From assembly GCA_041592135.1 (NCBI GenBank), contig JBFHQR010000053.1: a stretch of DNA of 13,075 bases; one strand, written 5' to 3'. The notes under the pieces were generated by a model, which saw nothing but the letters and a program-made list of their open reading frames with translations, was not told the origin of the DNA and searched no databases. Each line of letters starts with the position of its first letter. Positions within the stretch are counted from its first letter, which is position 1. Shown here piece by piece: positions 7,499 to 13,075 of this stretch. Source of the DNA: Porticoccus sp041592135. GTDB lineage: Bacteria > Pseudomonadota > Gammaproteobacteria > Pseudomonadales > Porticoccaceae. The translations under genes were made by a program, and so were the position numbers.

Positions 7499-8833
7499 CT
7501 ATTTTTCTGTTGCAAAATAGCTGCGCGTCAACCTGAAGATGACCGGACTCAGCAACAGCAAACCGATCAGGTTGGGAATCGCCATCATGCCGTTCAGGGT
7601 ATCGGCTATGCTCCACACCAGGCCCAATTTCAGGGTGGCGCCCAGATAGACCGCCAGCACCCAAAGCACCCGGAAAGGCACAATCACCCTGACGCCAAGC
7701 AGGTATTCGGCACAGCGTTCGCCGTAGTAGCTCCAGCCCAGAATGGTGGTGAAGGCAAACAGCGCCAGACACAGGGAAACGATGTGGTCGCCGTAGGGCA
7801 AGGCACTGTTGAAGGCCAGATTGGTCAGCGCAGCCCCCTGCTCCCCACTGTTCCAGGCACCGGTGGTGATCAGCACCAGGCCGGTCAGACTGCAAATCAC
7901 CAGGGTATCGATAAAGGTACCGAGCATGGCAATGGTGCCCTGCCGCACCGGGTTATCGGTTTCCGCCGCCGCATGGGCGATAGGGGCGCTGCCCAGCCCG
8001 GCCTCATTGGAAAAGATGCCCCGCGCGACGCCCATGCGCAGGGCCAGCATAATGGTGGCCCCGGCAAAACCACCGCTGGCCGCTGCCGGCGAAATGGCAC
8101 TTTTTACTACCAGTACCAGCGCCTCGGGTATGGCGGAGATATTGATGGCGAGGATGGTCAGGGTAACAACCAGGTAGAGCAGCGCCATAAAGGGCACCAG
8201 CTTGCCCGCCACATTGGCGATACGGCGAATACCACCCAACAGCACCAGCCCCACCAGTATCGCCATCAGAATGCCTGAGACAGTCTCTGGAATGCCAAAA
8301 CTGGTGTGCAGGGCATCGGCCACGGAATTGGCTTGCACGGTATTGCCAATGCCAAAACCCGCCAGCGCGCCAAACAGTGCAAACAGCAGCCCCAGCCAGG
8401 CCCATTTTGGGCCGAGGCCATTGCGAATGTAATACATCGGACCGCCGACTTTCCTGCCCCGCTCATCGGTTTCCCGGTAATGCACGGCCAGCACAGCCTC
8501 ACCGTACTTGGTGGCCATGCCCACCAGCGCGGTACACCACATCCAGAACAGGGCCCCGGGCCCGCCGATACTGACCGCGGTGGCCACCCCGACAATATTG
8601 CCGGTGCCCACGGTGGCGGAGAGGGAGGTCATCAGGGCATTGAAGGGGCTGATATCCCCTTCTCCACTGCCCCGGCGTCCGAGAAACAGTTGCCGAAAAC
8701 CGTAGCCGATCTTTCTGATCGGCATGCCCCGCAGCCCCAGAGTCAGGTAAAGACCGGTACCGAGAATCAGTGCCAGCATCACCGGTCCCCAGATAAATCC
8801 GTTAACGGCGTTGATCAGGCTTTGCAATGTCAT
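7499..8833 (-). CDS. alanine/glycine:cation symporter family protein (AGCS)
   Basis: A 444-residue inner-membrane symporter of the AGCS family, which takes up alanine or glycine (L or D forms, depending on the member) with sodium. Family hallmarks are visible: ATVGTGNIVGVATA (73-86), GGPGALFWMW (90-99), GGPMYYI (130-136), and the signature around NEAGLGSAP (276-284) followed by AAAETDNPVRQG. Some ten hydrophobic segments run from about residue 12 to 436. The reading frame is open upstream to 9118, but that part lies over the preceding gene and has no membrane-protein character. The ATG at 8833 starts the protein at the normal family N-terminus (MTLQSLINAVNGFIWGP). Its ribosome binding site is weak (AAGAG, rather far away). 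Only 31 bases separate it from the desulfhydrase gene, indicating an operon. Confidence 0.93.
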   Translation of the reverse strand: MTLQSLINAVNGFIWGPVMLALILGTGLYLTLGLRGMPIRKIGYGFRQLFLGRRGSGEGDISPFNALMTSLSATVGTGNIVGVATAVSIGGPGALFWMWCTALVGMATKYGEAVLAVHYRETDERGRKVGGPMYYIRNGLGPKWAWLGLLFALFGALAGFGIGNTVQANSVADALHTSFGIPETVSGILMAILVGLVLLGGIRRIANVAGKLVPFMALLYLVVTLTILAINISAIPEALVLVVKSAISPAAASGGFAGATIMLALRMGVARGIFSNEAGLGSAPIAHAAAETDNPVRQGTIAMLGTFIDTLVICSLTGLVLITTGAWNSGEQGAALTNLAFNSALPYGDHIVSLCLALFAFTTILGWSYYGERCAEYLLGVRVIVPFRVLWVLAVYLGATLKLGLVWSIADTLNGMMAIPNLIGLLLLSPVIFRLTRSYFATEK

Positions 8834-8864
8834 GGGGAGGACTCTTGTCGGTGAATAATCAAAA

Positions 8865-9866
8865 TTACCCGATGGAGGGCAATGGCAGGCCGAGTTCATC
8901 CCGCTGGGCAAACAGGCCGAACAGGCCGCCGGTATGGATAAACACCAGCTCACGGGCATCCTGGAACTGGCCCTGCGCAATTTCCCGCAACATGCCGTGA
9001 AAGGCCTTGCCGCTGTATACCGGATCAAGCAGCAGCCCTTCCAGCGCCGCCAGGCGGCGAATGGTGGCGAACACCTCGGGAGTGGCCTTGGCATAACCGG
9101 GGCCGATGTATCGATCATTCACATGGAGACTCAATGACTCCACATCCAGCGGCAACTGGTAGCGGCGCTGCCAGTCGCGCATGTCCTCGCGAACCTTGTG
9201 GTGGAAATAGGCGGCATCGTCGCAGACCGCAAAGCCCACCACAGGGATGGCCAGTTCGTTCAGTTTACAGCCCAGGGTGAGGCCCGCCTGGGTACCGCCG
9301 GAACCGCTGGCGCAAACAATGGCGTCCGGGACAATGGCTTCCGATTTGAGCTGTGCGGCCAGTTCGGTGGCGGCGTTGATATAACCCCAGGCACCGATAC
9401 CGTCGCTGGCCCCGGTGGGGATCGGGAACGGTGTGCGCCCCTGGCGGCGATAATAATCGGCCCAGTGCGCAAACAGCGCCGGCAGCTGGCGATATTCGGC
9501 AAGCGGATAACAACTGATTTCGGCCCCGCACAGGCTGTCCAGCAGCAGATTGCCATCCAGGGTTTGCGGCGGTTCGCCGCGCAGGATCAAATGTACTTTC
9601 AAACCGAGCTGGGCACCGATGATGGCCGTGGCGCGGCAATGGTTGGATTGCAGCCCGCCACAGGTGATCAGGGTATCGGCCCCCTCCGCCAGCGCCTGGG
9701 CCAGTACGAATTCCAGCTTGCGCACCTTGTTGCCACTGATGGCACAGCCGGTCATATCGTCCCGCTTGACCCAAATGCGTTTGCCCACCGCTGCGGAAAG
9801 CCGCGACAGCAGCTGTAGCGGTGTCGGCGTCTGGGCCAAGTTGAGTTTGTCGGGAAATGGAATCAT
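8865..9866 (-). CDS. D-cysteine desulfhydrase / ACC deaminase family PLP enzyme
   Basis: A 333-residue pyridoxal-phosphate enzyme of the tryptophan-synthase-beta-like fold, closest in pattern to D-cysteine desulfhydrase (D-cysteine to pyruvate, sulfide and ammonia) and 1-aminocyclopropane-1-carboxylate deaminase. The cofactor lysine is in SGNKVRKLEF (about residue 47). The substrate/cofactor loop is CGGLQSNHCRA (about 70-80), the phosphate-binding loop is SGSGGTQAG (about 187-195), and the C-terminal loop is HTGGLFGLF. Sequence alone does not separate the two activities, nor a broader D-amino-acid lyase role. Start: ATG at 9866; a TTG two codons earlier (9872) is possible. Neither has a recognisable ribosome binding site, and a terminator hairpin ends only 12 bases upstream of the ATG. 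The downstream AGCS transporter probably imports its substrate or a related amino acid. Confidence 0.88.
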   Translation of the reverse strand: MIPFPDKLNLAQTPTPLQLLSRLSAAVGKRIWVKRDDMTGCAISGNKVRKLEFVLAQALAEGADTLITCGGLQSNHCRATAIIGAQLGLKVHLILRGEPPQTLDGNLLLDSLCGAEISCYPLAEYRQLPALFAHWADYYRRQGRTPFPIPTGASDGIGAWGYINAATELAAQLKSEAIVPDAIVCASGSGGTQAGLTLGCKLNELAIPVVGFAVCDDAAYFHHKVREDMRDWQRRYQLPLDVESLSLHVNDRYIGPGYAKATPEVFATIRRLAALEGLLLDPVYSGKAFHGMLREIAQGQFQDARELVFIHTGGLFGLFAQRDELGLPLPSIG

Positions 9867-9870
9867 AGGC

Positions 9871-9895
9871 AAAAGAAAGGCCGCGTCAGCGGCCT
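9871..9895 (-). terminator. intrinsic terminator after yajC
   Basis: Read on the minus strand this is a 7-bp perfect stem AGGCCGC / GCGGCCT with a TGAC loop (9895-9878), followed by TTTCTTTT. It begins 8 bases after the yajC stop codon. It has the form of a rho-independent terminator with a slightly interrupted T-run. It ends only a few bases before the start codon of the desulfhydrase, so it may instead or also act as a leader hairpin for that gene. Confidence 0.75.
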
Positions 9896-9902
9896 GTTCC
9901 CA

Positions 9903-10235
9903 TCAGATTTCCTTGATGGTGCCTTTTGGCAACACCGCGTGCACCGCAGCGCGCTGGAATTTCAGCTCCACATTGTTGCCCGCCAGCAGTACCAGGTAGT
10001 CATCATCCAGTTTGGTGATTTTACCCAGCATACCGCTGTTCATAATGACCTCATCGCCCTTGCTGAGGGTCTTGGTCAACTCCGTGTGCTCCTTCTGGCG
10101 CTTGCGCTGGGGGCGAATGATCAGTAAATACATGAAAACGAACAAGCCACCGAACATCAGTATGGTCACGATCGGGTTCGGTTCCTGGGAGGGTGCAGCC
10201 GCCGCCATGACGACCTGGGAAAAATCAAGAGACAT
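9903..10235 (-). CDS. yajC: preprotein translocase subunit YajC
   Basis: A 110-residue protein with the YajC pattern: a short N-terminus, one membrane helix at about 22-40 (IVTILMFGGLFVFMYLLII), the conserved RPQRKRQKEH immediately after it, then a small cytosolic domain with KGDEV, GKITKL and a C-terminal VLPKGTIK. YajC joins SecD and SecF as an accessory complex of the Sec translocon in the inner membrane. The ATG at 10235 has GAGGT about six bases upstream. In most gammaproteobacteria yajC is followed by secD and secF; here the next gene is an amino-acid lyase and a terminator closes the unit, so yajC is a single-gene transcript. It may be a relocated copy or a second paralog. Confidence 0.92.
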   Translation of the reverse strand: MSLDFSQVVMAAAAPSQEPNPIVTILMFGGLFVFMYLLIIRPQRKRQKEHTELTKTLSKGDEVIMNSGMLGKITKLDDDYLVLLAGNNVELKFQRAAVHAVLPKGTIKEI

Positions 10236-10275
10236 TCAGTTACCTCAGTAGTGTGCGTTATTCGGGAAAGGGGCG

Positions 10276-10304
10276 ACTTTAGCGCGATAGCCGCAGTTTC
10301 TCAA
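10276..10304 (-). promoter_or_regulatory. probable sigma-70 promoter for yajC
   Basis: On the minus strand TTGAGA (10304-10299, 5 of 6 matches to the -35 consensus) is separated by exactly 17 bases from TAAAGT (10281-10276, 4 of 6 to the -10). The -35 box overlaps the bcp stop codon. Transcription would begin near 10269, leaving a leader of roughly 35 bases before the yajC start. Confidence 0.45.
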
Positions 10305-10777
10305 ACCAGATTTTGCTGTATCCAGCCGAGCACATCGTCATGGTGGGTCTTGGTTTTCACCTTGTCCATCACCAGCGCAATCTTGCCCTGTTTGTCGATC
10401 ACGAAGCTGGTGCGCAGTACGCCCATGAACTCGTGACCCATGAATTTTTTCGGTCCCCAACAACCGTAGCTTTCCGTGACAGAGTGGTCTTCATCGGCAA
10501 GCAAATCGAAATTGAGCTGCTGTTTTTCCTCAAATCTCGCCAGACGGGGGTAAGGGTCGGGGCTGACACCGAGCACCACTGTATCGAGTTGGGCAAAGGC
10601 ATCCTTGGCATCGCGAATGCCGCAGGCCTGCACGGTACAACCGGGGGTCATCGCTTTGGGATAAAAATACAGCACCACATTTTTGCTGCCCTTGAAATCA
10701 CTCAGTTCAACGGTTTCACCACGCTGGTTTTGCAGGCTGAATTGCGGCGCGGCCGTGCCCACTTGCGGAAAGGCCAT
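10301..10777 (-). CDS. bcp: thioredoxin-dependent thiol peroxidase (peroxiredoxin Bcp)
   Basis: A 158-residue peroxiredoxin of the BCP/PrxQ class, which reduces hydrogen peroxide and organic hydroperoxides in the cytosol using thioredoxin. The active site is YPKAMTPGCTVQACGIRD. The peroxidatic cysteine is Cys47 and the resolving cysteine is Cys52, the same five-residue spacing as in E. coli Bcp. Further family features are VVLYFYP, VLGVSPD and the late RTSFVID strand. The reading frame is open upstream to 10822, but the ATG at 10777 has AGGAG about seven bases away and gives the normal family length. It follows the DUF2244 gene by 50 bases; a possible extended -10 element lies in that gap. 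Confidence 0.95.
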   Translation of the reverse strand: MAFPQVGTAAPQFSLQNQRGETVELSDFKGSKNVVLYFYPKAMTPGCTVQACGIRDAKDAFAQLDTVVLGVSPDPYPRLARFEEKQQLNFDLLADEDHSVTESYGCWGPKKFMGHEFMGVLRTSFVIDKQGKIALVMDKVKTKTHHDDVLGWIQQNLV

Positions 10778-10812
10778 GGGAGTCTCCTTATGGTTTGTTA
10801 ACAGCAGGCTGC

Positions 10813-10821
10813 ACTTTAGCA
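10813..10821 (-). promoter_or_regulatory. possible extended -10 promoter element for bcp
   Basis: On the minus strand TGCTAAAGT matches an extended -10 (TGn plus a 4-of-6 hexamer). No acceptable -35 is found at the usual distance; an A/T run flanks it. The hexamer TAAAGT, preceded by GC, is the same as in the proposed yajC promoter. Transcription would give bcp a leader of about 30 bases. Confidence 0.3.
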
Positions 10822-10827
10822 AAAAAA

Positions 10828-11340
10828 TCAGAAGCTGGTGTGGTGATAGGCATCATGGCTGGCGACCCGTAGGTGCATCTGGTTTTTCAGCAGGCTGGCC
10901 AGTCTGAAGCGGTCGGGCCGATTCAGAAAGGTGCCGAGGTGATAACAGTGCCCGAGGGCCACCAGGTCGATATCCGGCAAGCTCAAGGGGCGCTCGGGGC
11001 GAGCCATCAGGATACGCACCGCCTGTTCGGGAAATCTCAGATTCAATTCCGGTTTTGCCCGGCCCCGCTCGAGAATCAGCTCACCGTCCTGCAGGGTGAG
11101 GACTTCGCGACAGTCCAGTTTGCGCAGGGTGAAATGCATGGCCGCCCCCAAGGCGACGATTTCCAGCCCGGCAAAGGGCAGCACCAGCCAGGCACCCTTG
11201 AGCGCCATTGCCGTGGCGGTAATCAGTAAAATAGTTGCGGCGGCGAGCAATACGCAGAGATTGTCGCGCCGATCCATTGAGCGGTTGGGGGTCAGCACCA
11301 GTTGCCTGGCCTGGTTTGTCAATGTAGTGAGGGTGACCAT
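10828..11340 (-). CDS. DUF2244 domain-containing membrane protein
   Basis: A 170-residue inner-membrane protein with the DUF2244 hallmarks: LTPNRSMDRRDN (16-27) just before the first helix (about 28-47), and GAWLVLPFAGLEIVALGAA (49-67) forming the second. The rest is a soluble domain of mainly beta character (LTLQDGELILERGRAKPELNL and onward). The biochemical function of the family is unknown. The ATG at 11340 has AGGAG about five bases upstream. It lies between malate dehydrogenase, whose terminator is complete at 11412, and bcp, so it probably heads its own short transcription unit. A tentative TAAACT -10 can be seen about 35 bases upstream of the start, without a good -35. Confidence 0.88.
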   Translation of the reverse strand: MVTLTTLTNQARQLVLTPNRSMDRRDNLCVLLAAATILLITATAMALKGAWLVLPFAGLEIVALGAAMHFTLRKLDCREVLTLQDGELILERGRAKPELNLRFPEQAVRILMARPERPLSLPDIDLVALGHCYHLGTFLNRPDRFRLASLLKNQMHLRVASHDAYHHTSF

Positions 11341-11411
11341 CGTTGCTCCTCTCCTAAGAGCAGTTTAGACCATTTGGATCACCCTTCGCAGGTCACAACA
11401 AACCGCACAGA

Positions 11412-11441
11412 AACAAAAAAGGCGCCCCGGAGGACGCCTTT
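11412..11441 (-). terminator. intrinsic terminator of malate dehydrogenase
   Basis: Read on the minus strand: AAAGGCG then TCC, loop TCCG, then GGG and CGCCTTT, giving a 10-bp stem with one G-U pair and a UCCG-type tetraloop, followed by a run of T (TTTTTTG). It starts 20 bases after the mdh stop codon. On the plus strand there is no T-run, so it works in one direction only. Confidence 0.88.
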
Positions 11442-11460
11442 GGCAGTGCCGGTTTCCCCG

Positions 11461-12441
11461 TTAGGGAAGCAGGTGGCTCACTGCATCGCGCTCTTCAGCC
11501 AGCTCCTGTTCGGTAGCGGCCATTCTGGCGCGGGAGAAGTCGTTGACGTCCAGGCCCTGAACAATTTCCCAGTCACCGTTTTTGCAAACGCAGGGGAAAG
11601 AGTAGATCAGGCCTTCGGCAATGCCGTAGCTGCCATCGCTGTAAATACCCATGCTCACCCAGTCACCTTCCGCAGTACCCAGTGCCCAGCTGCGCATATG
11701 GGCAATGGCGGCGTTGGCAGCGGAAGCCGCAGAGGAAGCACCGCGGGCTTTAATGATGGCCGCACCGCGCTGTTGTACTTCGGGGATGTAAGTTTCCTGG
11801 TACCAGGCCTGGTCAACCAGGTCTATGGCGGTTTTGCCATTGACGGTGGCGTGGTGCAGATCGGGGTACTGGGTGGAAGAGTGGTTGCCCCAAATGGTCA
11901 TTTTCTTGACATCATTGATGGTGGTACCGGTTTTCTGGGCCAGCTGGGTCATGGCGCGGTTATGATCCAGACGGGTCATGGCCGTGAACTGACGGGGGTT
12001 GATGTCCGGCGCGTTGCGCTGGGCAATCAGGGCGTTGGTGTTGGCGGGATTGCCCACCACCAGCACTTTGATACCGCGGGAAGCGTTGTCGTTGATCGCC
12101 TTGCCCTGTACGGAGAAGATCGCAGCATTGGCTTCCAGCAGGTCCTTGCGCTCCATGCCCGGACCGCGGGGACGGGCACCTACCAGCAGCGCGTAGTCGG
12201 CATCTTTAAAGGCGACATTCGGGTCGTCCGTTTGAACAATGCCAGCCAGCAGCGGGAATGCACAGTCATCCAGCTCCATCGCCACACCTTCCAGTGCGCC
12301 AAGAGCGGGAGTGATTTCCAGCAGTTGCAGGATAACCGGCTGATCTTCACCGAGCATTTGGCCAGCGGCGATGCGGAACAACAGGGAATAGCTGATTTGG
12401 CCAGCGGCGCCAGTGACGGCCACACGTACAGGTGCTTTCAC
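11461..12441 (-). CDS. mdh: malate dehydrogenase
   Basis: A 326-residue NAD-dependent malate dehydrogenase of the cytosolic-like type found in many proteobacteria. It interconverts malate and oxaloacetate in the TCA cycle. The nucleotide-binding loop is VTGAAGQISY (9-18). The mobile loop with substrate arginines is GARPRGPGMERKDLL (88-102). The catalytic pair is Asp159 in TRLDHNRA and His187 in WGNHSSTQYPD. Length agrees with the family. Start: GTG at 12441 with GGAGA six bases upstream; the in-frame TTG at 12459 is rejected because it lacks a ribosome binding site and adds a non-family extension. The gene has its own sigma-70 promoter upstream and a strong terminator downstream, so it is transcribed alone. 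Confidence 0.96.
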   Translation of the reverse strand: MKAPVRVAVTGAAGQISYSLLFRIAAGQMLGEDQPVILQLLEITPALGALEGVAMELDDCAFPLLAGIVQTDDPNVAFKDADYALLVGARPRGPGMERKDLLEANAAIFSVQGKAINDNASRGIKVLVVGNPANTNALIAQRNAPDINPRQFTAMTRLDHNRAMTQLAQKTGTTINDVKKMTIWGNHSSTQYPDLHHATVNGKTAIDLVDQAWYQETYIPEVQQRGAAIIKARGASSAASAANAAIAHMRSWALGTAEGDWVSMGIYSDGSYGIAEGLIYSFPCVCKNGDWEIVQGLDVNDFSRARMAATEQELAEERDAVSHLLP

Positions 12442-12482
12442 GATAGATCTCCAAGACAAGTTGTTAACCAGATGGGTCGGCC

Positions 12483-12510
12483 ATTATAAGGAAAAGTTAG
12501 AAAATTTCAC
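12483..12510 (-). promoter_or_regulatory. sigma-70 promoter of malate dehydrogenase
   Basis: On the minus strand a perfect TATAAT (12488-12483) is preceded, after 16 bases, by GTGAAA (12510-12505, 4 of 6 to the -35 consensus). It lies in the 113-base gap between folK and mdh. Transcription from about 12475 would give a leader of about 35 bases, well placed for the GTG start at 12441. Confidence 0.6.
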
Positions 12511-12554
12511 TCACTCCGACCTATTGTCACCATCCGGGCCATGAATAGAGGTAA

Positions 12555-12983
12555 TCAGCGGCTATCGGCTGGTGAATGGACTTCAATTTCCCAGGTCTCA
12601 GCCAGCTGGTCAACCGGCACCGACACATATTGATAGCGGCGGTAATCCTCGGTGAGCAGAACCCCATCCCAGACCACCAGATCCAGGTCGATGGTGCGCG
12701 GACCGGATTTGATCGGACCCCGCACCCGGCCCAATCGATCCTCCACAGATTTCAGGTAGGCGTTGAAGGCATCCCGCTCCAGTGTTGTTTCGATCAGGTA
12801 GGCGGTGTTGAGAAAATCCGGCTGGTGCCGGTAACCCACCGGCTCCGTCTCAATGGTATCCGCCACCGCCAGCAGGCTCGTTTCAGCCTCGAGGAGTTCT
12901 TTTGCCCGGGCAAGATGGCTGGCCGGTTCGATATTGGAACCCACGGAGACAATGGCGCGGTGCAAAAGTCCCTTACGACTCAT
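12555..12983 (-). CDS. FolK-like 2-amino-4-hydroxy-6-hydroxymethyldihydropteridine diphosphokinase, short form
   Basis: A 142-residue protein of the HPPK family, which transfers pyrophosphate from ATP to the hydroxymethyl pterin in folate synthesis. Visible motifs: SVGSNIEP (13-20), the pterin-binding stretch YRHQPDFLNTAYLIET (51-66), and the signature SGPRTIDLDLVVWDG (93-107), where Asp99 and Asp101 would hold magnesium and Arg96 ATP. Unusually, the segment after the signature reads LLTEDYRRYQYVSVPVDQL and lacks the usual Pro-His and the conserved PHxxxxxRxF pattern (His115 and Arg121 in E. coli). It is also shorter than the E. coli enzyme (about 159). Start: the ATG at 12983 has GAGG seven bases upstream and overlaps the previous stop by 11 bases; in-frame ATGs further up at 13016 and nearby lie inside the upstream gene. 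It may be a paralog rather than the housekeeping FolK. Confidence 0.82.
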   Translation of the reverse strand: MSRKGLLHRAIVSVGSNIEPASHLARAKELLEAETSLLAVADTIETEPVGYRHQPDFLNTAYLIETTLERDAFNAYLKSVEDRLGRVRGPIKSGPRTIDLDLVVWDGVLLTEDYRRYQYVSVPVDQLAETWEIEVHSPADSR

Positions 12984-13075
12984 TGCCACGCCTCGCATCA
13001 TCATAATCCTTGGCATTATAGTCCTCGGCGTTCAGGCCGCGCTGGTTGAGCCGCTCGCCGCCATCGACGAAGAGA
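12973..13075 (-). CDS. C-terminal end of a short-chain dehydrogenase, probable pteridine reductase (FolM type)
   Basis: Only the last 33 residues are in the window: LFVDGGERLNQRGL followed by an acidic tail, NAEDYNAKDYDDARRGNES, and TAA at 12975-12973. The VDGG followed by a polar/basic residue is the typical C-terminal strand and loop of short-chain dehydrogenases/reductases (pattern TGQxxxVDGGxxL). Because the next gene is FolK-like and overlaps it by 11 bases, a pteridine/dihydromonapterin reductase is the most likely identity, but the catalytic part is outside the window. The acidic tail after the family core is an unusual extension. Confidence 0.6.
   Translation of the reverse strand, partial: LFVDGGERLNQRGLNAEDYNAKDYDDARRGNES

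Noticed and set aside
8834..9118. N-terminal extension of the AGCS transporter
   Set aside because: The frame is open, but this stretch lies over the desulfhydrase gene in another frame and is Cys/Arg/Pro-rich without family similarity; the family N-terminus begins at 8833.
11302..12489. Plus-strand open frame of 395 codons
   Set aside because: It is antisense to the clearly identified malate dehydrogenase and shows only low-complexity Gly/Val-rich composition; no ribosome binding site.

Overview
The window looks like an ordinary, fairly GC-rich chromosomal segment of a gammaproteobacterium. The gene content (YajC, Bcp, a 326-residue GNHS-type malate dehydrogenase, DUF2244, a DUF3391/HD-GYP protein) and the protein style fit a marine member of the Cellvibrionales or a near relative, but that placement is inference. 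All intact genes lie on the minus strand. The only plus-strand genes are two adjacent broken ones in the middle.

Layout, read in the direction of transcription from high to low coordinates. (1) 13075-12555: the tail of a short-chain dehydrogenase that looks like a pteridine reductase (FolM type), overlapping a FolK-like kinase: a pterin/folate pair. (2) 12441-11461: malate dehydrogenase, with its own sigma-70 promoter (TATAAT) and a strong intrinsic terminator. (3) 11340-10301: a DUF2244 membrane protein, then the thiol peroxidase Bcp. (4) 10235-9903: yajC, with a promoter just upstream and an intrinsic terminator just downstream. secD and secF do not follow it. (5) 9866-7499: a D-cysteine desulfhydrase/ACC-deaminase-type PLP enzyme and an AGCS sodium:alanine/glycine symporter, probably one operon for uptake and breakdown of a small amino acid. 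The terminator hairpin of yajC lies almost against the start codon of this enzyme. (6) 7406-6522, plus strand: two decayed genes, one for a pyridoxamine-5'-phosphate-oxidase-like flavin protein and one small unknown gene. Each has at least two disabling lesions. (7) 6182-232: a cyclic-nucleotide-binding-domain protein without a DNA-binding domain, then an RND efflux adaptor and permease, a small membrane protein and a family-4-like uracil-DNA glycosylase. From the adaptor to the glycosylase the genes overlap end to start, so they are probably translationally coupled. (8) 181-1: the start of a DUF3391-containing protein, by family knowledge an HD-GYP cyclic-di-GMP phosphodiesterase.

No CRISPR array, insertion sequence, phage gene, tRNA, rRNA or recognisable defence system was seen. 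The points most worth a second look are the double pseudogene island, the hairpin in front of the desulfhydrase, the FolK-like protein without the usual C-terminal catalytic segment, the RND permease with altered proton-relay residues, and the yajC gene separated from secDF.
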